A stretch of DNA of 64,000 nucleotides from Anaspis maculata. Its lineage: Eukaryota; Arthropoda; Insecta; Coleoptera; Scraptiidae. The position numbers were made by a program, and so were the translations under genes. The stretch is taken from assembly GCA_949128115.1 (NCBI GenBank), contig OX421968.1, positions 31,896,877 to 31,960,876 of the forward strand. Direction: 5' to 3'. The first letter of the stretch is position 1, and the number at the start of each line of letters is the position of its first letter. The notes below the pieces were generated by a model. The model was not told the DNA's origin. It made no database searches and saw nothing but the letters and a program-made list of their open reading frames with translations. This document shows, piece by piece, positions 33,021-42,679 of this stretch.

Positions 33021-33505
33021 CCATGTTCAGGGGCTTGAACTTGCAATTAGAACATGTTCCACATCTGAAATTCTGATGAAATTCTGACTAAATTCAACGT
33101 ACGAAAAACAGGTAGTGATAACCACTCAAAAAAGTGCCCCCTGCTTGGCCCCACACCAAATATTCAAGATGTGTTGACAGCAAATTGTCCTGGACTGTTG
33201 TACGAACAATCTTGCTCAATACCAACATCCATTCATCAAAAGTGACTTAATCTCGCGTGCCAACAAGGCAAATCTGTAACATTCAACATTGAAATTTGTA
33301 TCTCCAATGTAAGACTTCCAATCTAAGTAATTCCAAAACCGTTTCGAGATAAGACACCACACTTCATGATTTTTGTGTTGGAATACAAAAAAAAATTTTT
33401 GGCAAATGGGGGTACGATGAAGTCGTTGCAATTTTGCACCATTTTACGTATCACCCTGTAGAAAGTTCACATGAAGTTTCTCAACATTCACTATTGCAGG
33501 ATGGG
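33021..33505. mobile_element. Right arm of the fold-back MITE split by the gypsy element
   Basis: Inverted counterpart of 23905-24150. See that entry. Its outer boundary is near 'tgcaggatgggttacg' at 33496-33511. Confidence 0.75.
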
Positions 33506-33549
33506 TTACGAAAAAATTATCAACTGTTTCATAACTTTGAGAAACGTAG

Positions 33550-33640
33550 AAAATTGAGTACAGAGCCGTTTTTTGAAAAAATTTGTTTACAAATTTTTTT
33601 CTCCACATAATTGAAAAAACGCTCTGTACTCAATTTTGTA
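33550..33640. repeat. ~90-bp palindrome
   Basis: AAATTGAGTACAGAGC on the left is matched by GCTCTGTACTCAATTTT on the right, around an A/T-rich loop. A small hairpin MITE is likely. Confidence 0.6.
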
Positions 33641-33744
33641 ATACACTCAGTACACCGTATAGAAAAAATTGAGTTATCGTCTCAATTTTTGAGGGAGAAA
33701 TTCTTTAGATAGTTTTTACAAACCTACTGAGAATGCAGCCTTGA

Positions 33745-34012
33745 ACAAAGGGTAATTGATTCTTCAACATTCCCAGGCAATTTCTCTTGAAATTCTTCAA
33801 GTTTTTGGAGTTTTCCGCCTTAAAGTTCACCGGCCTAGCATATCGAGACCAGACTCAAATGATGGAACTGTAAATGAATCCCTTATCAAAGAAAATATTT
33901 CAATTCTTCAATCTTTTTCTCCAACTTTCCACCCGAAGGGACATCATTTCATAATAAAATTTCCAGCCGTTCCTTTTTACTCGTCGGGGAAGTTTTGGGG
34001 TAACACAAAGTT
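33745..34012. repeat. Inverted copy of the core of the fold-back element at 20.6-21.7 kb
   Basis: Aligned to the complement of 20945-21205 with clearly recognisable identity, for example 'catcatttcataataaaatt' and 'cggggaagttttggggt'. Indels break any shared reading frame, although a ~40-residue stretch is similar in both translations. Confidence 0.7.
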
Positions 34013-35227
34013 TTTTTATTTTTCTTCGAGCGCACTGGGTGATTTTCCTGTTGTTGAGCTAGTAGCCTACTGTCAGATTCTGTCGACTAATTTTACCTGT
34101 ATAATGGTGGTAGTTTCGTGACTAGATGCTTTTAAATTATTTTTTATGGCTAAAAGCGGACTTTGTCTGGTCACTAGCTTTTTTTCCTGAGCCAATAAAT
34201 CGGAGTTTCTGCATGGCGAATTGGGTGTGAGAAGCTGTGTACATGGACCTCGTCTGGTCACGATCTTTTTTTGATAATCTGGTAAGTCGGAAGTTTTTCA
34301 CATTACGAGTTCAGTGCGACAAGCTGTGTACGTATATGTCTACCCATTTTACTAGTATCAATCTGTGCCATAGGTTGATTTTTCTTTGGGAATATTGGTA
34401 ATCCAAAAGCATCTCCCATAAGTTTCTTTTTTAAGGAAGTCGCACGCCAGATTTGATTTTTCTATTTTCAGAATTAAGGTGCCAAAAGTCATTTCTAGTA
34501 ATCCACTTTTTAAGTGGCATCAGAAACCATCTTGAGAGACCAGATTAATAAAGGAGGTAGTAAACGTGAAATCGTGAAAAGTGATAATTGAATAAAATAA
34601 TGATCTGCGATCTGCGGTCCGCGAAATGATTGAATGTTGAGCGCTGGCATTATTAGTGGAGCAAAGCGCTGGGTGGGTATGCTGGCAGCAGGTTTTAGGG
34701 GTTTGCGCGGTACGTACGCATCATATAGTTTGGCGTTCCCCGAGTCTTGGCGCTGTATGGATGGGTTCATTTTCATTATTCGGCGTTGCGCCTACCTAGC
34801 ATTCATTCATTTAAATCTAGTGCCGTGCGAATTCAAATTACGAATTAACGAAAACTGAAACGGGGGAATGATTTAAAGTGACGCGGCCGTCGCTCGACAG
34901 GTTATTACACATCACAGAAACCGTGCCCATAATCCCATGCATGCTCGTGTACAGGACGACAGAGGCACATGGTTATCATCTAAGGGGTGTGTTTTCCATG
35001 CCACCGCCATCATCACCACACCGCCGCGCCGCGCCGTGCCGCCTATATGACATAGAGAGAACATATAGTTAACCATCTACTGAATCAGTTTTCGTCGTCA
35101 AGCACACTTCCACCTCTAAATCATCAATCTGGTGCGTTTTTATGTAACAACGACCTTATCGGCCGAATGCAGAAGTTCTCATTGCAACGAACCGATTTCA
35201 TTTAGACCAGAGACGCCGGTTTTCGGC
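34013..35227. other. Unassigned region
   Basis: No gene recognised. The part from 34900 to 35060 is relatively GC-rich with GCCGC motifs. It is the least repeat-like part of the window, and a promoter or single-copy DNA is possible but not shown. Confidence 0.35.
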
Positions 35228-35252
35228 GGCGGCGGCGGCGGCGGTGGCGGAG
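35228..35252. repeat. (GGC)n microsatellite
   Basis: Seven or more GGC units. Confidence 0.8.
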
Positions 35253-35849
35253 ATATCGGAGAGAAGTTGAAGCGGGGGTGGCTGATGGCGGAGCGCCTGC
35301 CACTGTTGAATTGAACGACTCTTATCTGATGTTTTCCTAAAGGGGACTATCAAATAGCATGTTTGAGCAATCTTATCCAGTAATAACACCAACAAATTAA
35401 CATGAAGCGCCCGACTAAGTGGCGCGCGTCATTTGCATACATTTCGGAGATTTCCTCTTGTTAACCTTAAGACTATAGGAGAGAGACGAGGGCTGTTTGA
35501 CGTCTCGCGTCCTGCGTCGGCCGTTATCTGATCCCGAACACAACGACGCCACTCAAGAAAGCCATACCAGTGCTGTAATTTCAATAATTCAGCTGATGTG
35601 CTTCTAATTCAATTATTTCGACGATAGCTTCAGGAATGTCGGTTCTGGAAGTCTTCCAAACTACTGCACCAGGAGGCTCGAAATTCGCTAAACGCGAGCG
35701 GCCGGAATAGGACAGGTTGTTTCACTTTCCCAAATTCCGGACTCCCAGATTAGGAGCAGCGCGCTTCAGCATCAGTATAAAGTTTAGTGTATAGGTTGGA
35801 ACACCAGCAGGGGGTGTATTTGGTGCACCGACAACTGTTTCTAAATTGA
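35253..35849. other. Unassigned region
   Basis: No gene or repeat recognised. Confidence 0.35.
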
Positions 35850-35915
35850 GTCGTGTGTGCGTGCGTGCGTGCGTGCGTGCGTGCGTGTGTGCGTGCGTAG
35901 GCGTGTGCGTGTGCT
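35850..35915. repeat. (GTGC)n/(GT)n microsatellite
   Basis: A run of GTGC units with GTGT interruptions. Frames through it produce only His/Thr/Ala repeats on the minus strand. Confidence 0.85.
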
Positions 35916-36026
35916 GCAACTGTATTCAGAATAGTTGTTGAATGTATTTCTGCATCTGTCGCCTGTCAAAAACTAGAAAATTCAAAGTTTGAAACTTTGA
36001 TAATATGTAATAACTCAGAAACTACC

Positions 36027-36255
36027 CGATGGATTCGAAACAAATTCAGAATAAAATTTTGTCTGCCTTCGGAGTTTTTCGCTATTTCCCAGTCGGGCGC
36101 CTATGGATTCTCACTTTTTCTTGGTCTATCCGATGGATTCAAGGCTCATTCGACAAGAAGCAAAAACAATTGAAGAATAAAATTTAGTCTGCATTCGAAG
36201 TCTTTCGCCATTTCCCAGTCGGACGCTGAATTTTCAAACTTTTCTTGGTCGACAT
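36027..36255. repeat. Imperfect tandem duplication of a ~115-bp unit
   Basis: 'ccgatggattc ... gaataaaattt.gtctgc.ttcg.agt.tttcgc.atttcccagtcgg.cgc' occurs twice. The unit resembles the arms of the fold-back element at 20558-21707 ('cagtggattgaaaccaaatt', 'ccagtcgggcg'), so this is probably a decayed relative. Confidence 0.55.
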
Positions 36256-36537
36256 CACTTGAGACGGCTATTAGAATGCGACAAAGTATCGGTTTTCCGG
36301 GGTTGCTTTTTTCAAAACGAATCTTGCATGCACTGCACATTTCATAATTATAAAAAAGCGGCGCGGCGGTGCGAACCACGACCTGTAACAAGCCCCACGA
36401 AATATTCATTCTCGGTGCAGACAGACAATCTGCGAGTCATAGTTGGAAAAAAGATTGAAATATTCATTCTTGGGGGAGGAATTTTTAAAATTTCGGGTTT
36501 TCCAAAACCAAAGGTCTAGTCCAGGAATTATAGAAAC

Positions 36538-36735
36538 AAGTGAATATGTCTTCACGGGCGTCAGGCTCAGTAGCGCACCTCCTTTGAAGGATCAGTCACC
36601 GTAAGGTGTTAATAAGGGTCCTTCCTTTATTTAGACACGATTTTGCCTAAATAGTTCGGTTCTCAAAATTCTGAGCTATCCATCAAGAGTATACTGGAAT
36701 ACAGGAGGTAAAACACATACTTGTAATAAATGCTT
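36538..36735 (-). mobile_element. Helitron-like 3' end fragment
   Basis: 'acaagtgaatatgtcttcac' followed by an imperfect hairpin and 'ctcagtagcgcacctcc' is the hairpin end of copy D in the same (minus) orientation. Only about 150-200 bp remain. Confidence 0.5.
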
Positions 36736-37015
36736 CCAATTAGGGCATCCAATCCCGGGATCCCGTTAGGTTTTTTATATCCCGAAAATCCCGGGATTTT
36801 TCCACCGAGATCCCGGAATTTTCAGGATTTTTAAAATGATGCATATTTTTACCTTAGTTGAATAAAAAATAGAGTCAACACAAGAAACACAGATTATTAA
36901 TGTAAGCACATCATAATTTCATATGAAAATGAAAATACCGGCCCTTGGAAACTCAAGAACATATCCAAACAAGGATAAGAGTTTTTCTTAAAGTCTTGCC
37001 ACATTTGTTTTTATA

Positions 37016-37804
37016 TACAGGGTTATTCAAAAGTCTGCAATTAAATTCATAATTTTTTACCATATTTTCTTCGGGAAAAATGCTCGAACAGGTCGATTTC
37101 TAAAAAGGGCAAGCCGTTTTTCCATGACACGTGTCATGATCCACCGTCAACCCCTTGACCCCTAGCCACCCTTAGTATTTTTTTTCAAATGGCACCCCAT
37201 GGCTTGTCATGATCTACCGTCAACCCCTTAGCCCTTAAGCCCTTGACCATCAACCCCTTAAGCGTCCAACCATTTTTAAAGGTAGATCTGAACAATTCTG
37301 AACTCAGTTTTTGATAAGCTTTCCAACGAACCCCCACAAACCATAGTATGCGATTCAAAAAAATACTAAGGGTGGCTGGGGGTTAGGGGGTTGACGGTAG
37401 ATCATGACACGTATCATGGAGAAACGACTTACAATTTTTAAAAATCGACCTGTTCGAGCGTTTTTTTTGGGGGGGGGGGGAAATATGGTAATGAATTATG
37501 AATTTTGTTCCGGACTTTTGAGTAACCCTGGGGTTTCTCAAAACTTCATGGTGAAGCATTCGATCTAACTTTCAATGGTAGATTTGAATACAGTTTTTGA
37601 CAAGCGTTCCATTGAGCCCCCACAAGCCATAGGGTGCCATTAAAAAAGGTGGCTAGGGGTCAAAGGGTTGACGGTAGATCAAGAGACGTGTCATGAAAAA
37701 ACGGCGTGTCTTTTTCAAAAATCAAAAATCGTTCGAGCGTTTTTTCCGGAAAAAATATGGTCAAAAATTATTAATTTTATTCCGGACTTTTGAATAACCC
37801 TGTA
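37016..37804. mobile_element. Mariner-type MITE with internal inverted duplications
   Basis: Ends TACAGGGTTATTCAAAAGTC and the complement, next to TA. A second, internal right-end-like sequence sits at 37485-37535. Segments such as 'gttgacggtagatcatgaca' are present in both orientations. No transposase. Confidence 0.75.
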
Positions 37805-38176
37805 TTATTTATTTGGTCGACGCGCGTTTCGGCATTGAGCCATTGTCAAGACGTCGTCTACAATGTAAAATAAGGGTATGTATTAGAACAGTAAGGTAAC
37901 TCAGGGAGAGATGACGCACGTTTCGGAATAAAATCATATTTTTCCACGTAAATACCCAATGAGTGTAAAAACCCGGTTAAATGAACTATTGACACATTGG
38001 CTTTTATATATATTGTATTCATAACAAAAAATAAAGACATTCTGTCAAATGTGCAATTTTGCAAAAAAACAAACATTTGGCCATCTATCCCGACCTAGTG
38101 GGTGAGATGACGCACCAAGTACGGGAGAGATGGCTTATGGCAAAAACATATGAAGATGAAATTTTAGAAATATAAC

Positions 38177-39035
38177 TAGGGCATCCAATCCCGAGACTTA
38201 AACAAAATCCCGGGATTTCGGGATTGAAAATTTCGAATCTCGGGATCCCGGGATTTTCGGGATTCCTCAAATGATGCAGCTTTTCGCCTCAGTTGAGTTG
38301 AAAACAGAGTCAAAGCAAGAAACACAGATCATCCAAGTAAGAACATCATCATTTGACACCAGTATTAGTACTTTATTGTATCTATTTTGCGTAAATAGAA
38401 CATTGCAGATGCATTGCAATCATATGCGTGCTTTCTTCGAGGAAGCAAAAACTACTTGCTGAGACAAAAGAAATAGTTTCTTCAGCGCATTTTTGTAAGA
38501 AAATAACGCTTATATGGCCGGTTTGTCTGTCTGTCCGTCTGTCTGTCCGCCTGTGTAAAAATCAAGAAGTTATTCTCTGGACTACTGGAAAATGCGCTAT
38601 TGCGACTCACGCACGTGAGGGAATATCCACTTGTTTGAATTTATCACCAGTTCACCGGCCCTAAGTGTTATGTGCAATGTATCTCACCTTTTAATTTTAA
38701 TATTAGGGTTATTATTGAGTACCCATACTATGAATTACCACCAATTATTATACAACAAATGATGATTGGGTACCTACTAGTTTTATTTCAGCAAAATAAA
38801 TATGATAATAATAATTACTAATAAATAATGGTTTCAAATTCAGTGTGCTCACATGAATAATCTGTGTTTCTTGCATTAATGCCATTAACTCTATTTTCCA
38901 TTCAAGTGAGGTGAAAAGATGCATCATTTGAAAAATCCCGAAAATCCCGGGATCTCGGTGGAAAAATCCCGGGATTTTCGGGATTGGAAATTTAACGGGA
39001 TCCCGGGATTCGAGATCCCGGGATTGGATGCCCTA
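38177..39035. mobile_element. Inner hAT element, 859 bp, perfect 8-bp TSD
   Basis: Ends TAGGGCATCCAATCCCG and complement, flanked by AATATAAC at 38169-38176 and 39036-39043. The eight-base duplication identifies the hAT superfamily. It has repeated CCCGGGAT motifs near both ends and no transposase. It sits inside the pogo-like element. Confidence 0.9.
38484..38637 (+). mobile_element. Minimal helitron-like element, copy E (~154 bp)
   Basis: AGCGCATTTTTG start, a TCTG/TCCG microsatellite at 38519-38553, the sub-terminal inverted AAAATGCGC at 38590-38598, a hairpin CTCACG-CA-CGTGAG and a CACTTGTTT end. It has all the parts of copy A in ~154 bp. Alignment of the host hAT sequence with its sister end near 39790-39830 reveals the empty site 'tttcttc|aattta'. 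Confidence 0.7.
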
Positions 39036-39067
39036 AATATAACGAAGTAATGCAAGTATAAAATTAG

Positions 39068-39256
39068 TTATTTCTTATTTTCCTGTCTTCTCAGGAATCT
39101 TCCACAAGGTCCACATTTGTTTTCATAAATGGAGCAAGTTTCGTGGAGCCACCTAGCACAACGAATGCATCTAATCCAATCCACTTTTGATTTGGTTTTC
39201 TCGTATCTTTCTCCACATTCCACGCATTCACTACTATCGAAATCTTCACCCTCCAT
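39068..39256 (-). pseudogene. C-terminal PHD-finger exon of a pogo-type transposase
   Basis: 62 residues with a full Cys4-His-Cys3 pattern: CVEC, CIRC, LHETC, CGPC. Insect pogo/Tigger-type transposases often end in such a finger. Upstream on the minus strand 'tttgtttttcag' is a plausible splice acceptor, so this looks like a terminal exon. The DDE catalytic domain is not present between the element ends. The frame itself is intact and ends in a basic tail (RRQENKK). The alternative is a captured host PHD exon. Confidence 0.6.
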
Positions 39257-40121
39257 AGAACATTATGAACTGAAAAACAAAATAGGAAATAAATCACTTA
39301 CATTCTTGATGCGTCATCTCTCCCAGATCAGCAGTGCGTCATCTATCCCAAACTGATGGGATAGATGACGCACCCGCTAATTCAACTTAATTCTGTGCAA
39401 ACTGCAACGAATTTCGCCCATTGCCATCCTAACCTAACCCTAATCAACTAACAACAGCTAATTCGTTGAAATTTTCACAAGTTTAAAAAAAAAACTGATA
39501 TAACAAAACATGCTTCAAAACTTCAGGGTACTTACCAATCATTCAAGCGAACGTAGAAGTTTTTTTTCACGTTTTTAGCGACAATTTCAAGGCCCACATA
39601 ACAGTGCGGATTGAACACGGAAAATGCAGTGGAAGAGCTAATTTTTGCCAGGCCCGGGCGGGAGATTTGAATGGTGCGGCATCTCCCCCGACGCGTCATC
39701 TCTCCCTGAGTTACCTTATATAACTTTCAGGCAGTAGGTCTTACATAGAAATCCAAAATGGTCGCAGCAAAAATGCTAGAAACATACTTCAAAACTATAA
39801 TAAATTGAAGAAAAACAATTTTTTTCTCCTCAGCAAGTAATTTTTGCTTTCTTGAAGAAAGCATGCATTATTGCAATCTGCAATGCAACTACGATGTTTC
39901 ATTTATACCAAATAAATCCAATAAATTACTAATACTGGTGTCAAATGATGATGTACTTACTTGAATGATCTGTATTGCTTGCATTGACTCTGTTTTCTCA
40001 ACTGAGGTGGAAAGCTGCCTCATTTGGAAAATCCAGAGAATCCCGGAATTCCGGGATTTAAAATTTTCATTCCCGAAATCCCGGGATTTTGATTATGTCT
40101 TGGGATTGATTGGATGCCCTA

Positions 40122-40740
40122 AGGTGGGATTTATCAAAAAATTACAAAATATAAAATATGTTCCCAATTTGCAATACCTGGTTAGGTATGTAATTATTAT
40201 TGTATGTGGCCCTTTTTAGGCGCTAAACTCGGTGGTAAAGTTGATTTAAAGTTGTGGCAGCATAATATTATACTCCGTTAAAAATAGTTAACTGGAGGCC
40301 AAATTTATGAGAGAAATGTCTCTGTATTACTTATAATTAACAAAACCATTAGTTTCATGTAGATAAATCACTCGGCTCGACCACGCGACCACAAAAATAG
40401 CTAAATAGCGAACAAACACCGTCTTTTTTTACATCGAAAATATCCACCAGGAGGCACGTCGTTTTATCGGTTATTTACGAGGGAGAAAGACCCAGCGTCA
40501 ATTTAAATATGCGCCTGTTCAACAGAAATGCGAGTACGTGCTGGAGGCAGCAATCCAATGAACATTTCTGGAGAGAGAGGTGGGAAGAAAGAAGGAAAAT
40601 GTCAAAAGAGCATCCTTATAGCGTAGACATACCGGGTGGGCCAAAAACAACGGACTGTTTTATTTTCCTTGCCAAATTTTTGTTTCTGGTCCGATTTCAA
40701 CAAACATTGTAGGTATATTACTGGATGGCTAAATGAATAG
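40122..40740. other. Unassigned spacer
   Basis: No gene recognised. A MITE-like 'accgggtgggcc' phrase lies near 40630. Confidence 0.35.
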
Positions 40741-41163
40741 TGTTACGAAGCTCGCGACCATCCCGGCTCTTTCTAGAGAAATCTAGACCTACGCGTTGCA
40801 TTCGGGAAGCATCGCGAGACTTAAGCGGTAGGTCACGACACGTTGAGACTTCTGGTGGAGGTGCCGTAGAAAGTACGCATATATTCTCGACGCAGATACC
40901 AGAGAAATCCTCGTGTGCTGTAAACACCATCAGGAAGCATCCAGAACCTTCGATGTCCCTATAAGAGAGGAACTCGACCTGGCATCGAGAGAGTTGGAAT
41001 CGAGCGATTGTGGCGTTAACATCTCGGCAACATTGTGAATTACCAAGCGATTAATAATTCTGTGCGTTATTTAGTTGTTCGGTAGTAACTAATAAAGTGC
41101 AGTCTGTTTACAAGTAAATCAGCGCGTTTAATTTCGAGATAGGCGAACCCGAATAACGTAACA
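40741..41163 (+). mobile_element. Solo LTR (423 bp)
   Basis: Begins TGTTACG and ends CGTAACA, flanked by ATAG at 40737-40740 and at 41164-41167. AATAAA lies at 41091, 70 bp before the end, as expected for an LTR on the plus strand. No internal element sequence adjoins it, so it is the product of LTR-LTR recombination of a Ty3/gypsy-like element. It is unrelated in sequence to the LTRs at 24 and 32 kb, apart from the first bases. Confidence 0.85.
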
Positions 41164-41361
41164 ATAGGTTACAAAAGCCAAATACCAGGATAACCAAAAC
41201 ATCACCATTTAAACCATTTGGTGGTGGCAAGTGTGAATATAAGTACCTACCATGTTTTGAGCTCGTCTCCTTTTTCATAAACGCTTTCGCGATGACAAAG
41301 CTTAAGCTAATGATGGATTTCGAAAACATACTCTTAACCTCAACCTCGACCTTAACACATT
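41164..41361. other. Unassigned spacer
   Basis: Nothing recognised. Confidence 0.35.
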
Positions 41362-41532
41362 AAAAGGTGGGTTCAGTCAGCTTATTTAGCCGCGGTTTTA
41401 ACTTTAGCCGTAAGCGCTGCTATGCTTATTGGCTGTTCTGATGAGGCTAGGTTCATAAGAGCCAATGGGCGTCACTGCGCTTGCGACTAAAATAAAATCT
41501 TCCGGCTAAATAAGCTTAATAAACCCACCCTT
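41362..41532. mobile_element. ~170-bp MITE
   Basis: AAGGTGGGTT...CTTATTTAGCCG on the left is mirrored by CGGCTAAATAAG...AACCCACCCTT on the right. Confidence 0.7.
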
Positions 41533-41967
41533 ACCTTTATGGACCGGAATTATTTTTTTTCACAAGCGAAAATTTTTCTCAAAATTCTAGTTCAACAAGA
41601 ACAGTGGAATTACACAAAAATTAGAAAAAAATTCTGAATGTTGTATTTAGTTGAAAAATGCTGTCTTCTTAAAAGGACGGTAGGGCCATTGTACTACTGT
41701 AGGATATAAATCATTTGATAACATAAAATAATCAATATAAAACAAAAAAAACTTCAGAATTTCAGTTGGTGCAAGGTTAGGAAGTGATCTTTGCCAACCG
41801 CATGCTTGTAACTGTGGCACTGAAGTTGATTCTACAGGTCTTCATTCTTCATGGACTAGCCTGTAGACGAAGGGCTGGCCGTTTTAGTCGCCATTCATCA
41901 GTCAACGTCATAATCAAAAGGTCTTTAAGATCCGCTGGTGTGCCTTCGATACTGGATCCCGTTGGAT
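41533..41967. other. Unassigned spacer
   Basis: Nothing recognised beyond short AT-rich runs. Confidence 0.35.
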
Positions 41968-41975
41968 GCTCAAAC

Positions 41976-42594
41976 CAGTAACGACGCTAGCATTTTAGGG
42001 TAGGGGGGGGGGGGGGGCGGCGAGATGGGGCCCGAGAGATCGAGGGGGTCAGAATTAAACGCGGGGGGTACGGGGGGCAGAGCGCAGAGCCCCTCGTCGG
42101 CGCCGCAGTCGAAATCTTTTTCACAATTGGAGGACTTTGGAATGACTCCTAGTTCCTTCTAAAGTACTCTCATAGCTTTTTTTTTTGGAGCTGATTGCAA
42201 GAACCATTTTTGTAAGCATTTGAAAGTTTTTAATCAAGAAATTTAAGAAACTTTGGAAGCTAACACATAGGATAGATTCAAGTTGCCTACTATACTCTTC
42301 TAGTTCTATAATAATTATTCTCCAAACACGCAATTCAAAGTTTCATCCTTCGTAGATTCGTCGAACTGAAATAAGTGAATGCTTTTTTCATTCCAACCAC
42401 CGCTGACGCAAACAAAATTTACGACTGAAATACTTTTCCTTTGCAGAAAATTCAACAACATTAATGTAAAACAAGATTAATAATTCATGATATGAAAATA
42501 AATGGCCCACCCTGAGATTTCTTTCAGTGGAGGCCAAGGGTCTCTCAGTGGGGGCCTGGCCCCCCCTGACCCCCCCCCCCTAGCGTCGCCACTG
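41976..42594. mobile_element. hAT-type MITE, 619 bp
   Basis: Ends CAGTAACGACGCTAG and complement of CAGTGGCGACGCTAG, flanked by GCTCAAAC (41968-41975) and GCTCAAGC (42595-42602), an 8-bp TSD with one mismatch. Long G and C homopolymers lie just inside the ends. No transposase. Confidence 0.85.
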
Positions 42595-42679
42595 GCTCAA
42601 GCATTGACGGTAAACAACCCGATGGAATTTCGTTGATTCCATGGAACAGAGGAAAACCACTAGTATGGGATTTTACGTG

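Larger units (their letters stand above)
37894..39716. mobile_element. pogo-like DNA transposon remnant, TA target
   Basis: Terminal repeats AGGTAACTCAGGGAGAGATG and complement, with TA directly outside both ends (37892-37893 and 39717-39718). The motif GATAGATGACGCAC is repeated inside in both orientations (38100s, 39310-39375). Without the hAT that interrupts it, the element is about 956 bp. It keeps only a C-terminal PHD-finger exon of a transposase, so it is an internally deleted, non-autonomous derivative. Confidence 0.75.
36741..40121. mobile_element. Outer hAT-like element (host of a nested stack)
   Basis: Left end TAGGGCATCCAATCCCG at 36741 and right end (complement) finishing at 40121. 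The left end matches the right end of the inner hAT (39035), and the right end matches the left end of the inner hAT (38177). The family therefore has two distinguishable termini, and the inner copy lies inverted within the outer one. The flanks (CTTCCAAT / AGGTGGGA) do not form a TSD, so either the outer ends come from two copies or a rearrangement followed. Confidence 0.6.

Noticed and set aside
41784..41981. Short frame of 65 residues before the hAT MITE
   Set aside because: It ends inside the MITE and has no recognisable domain.
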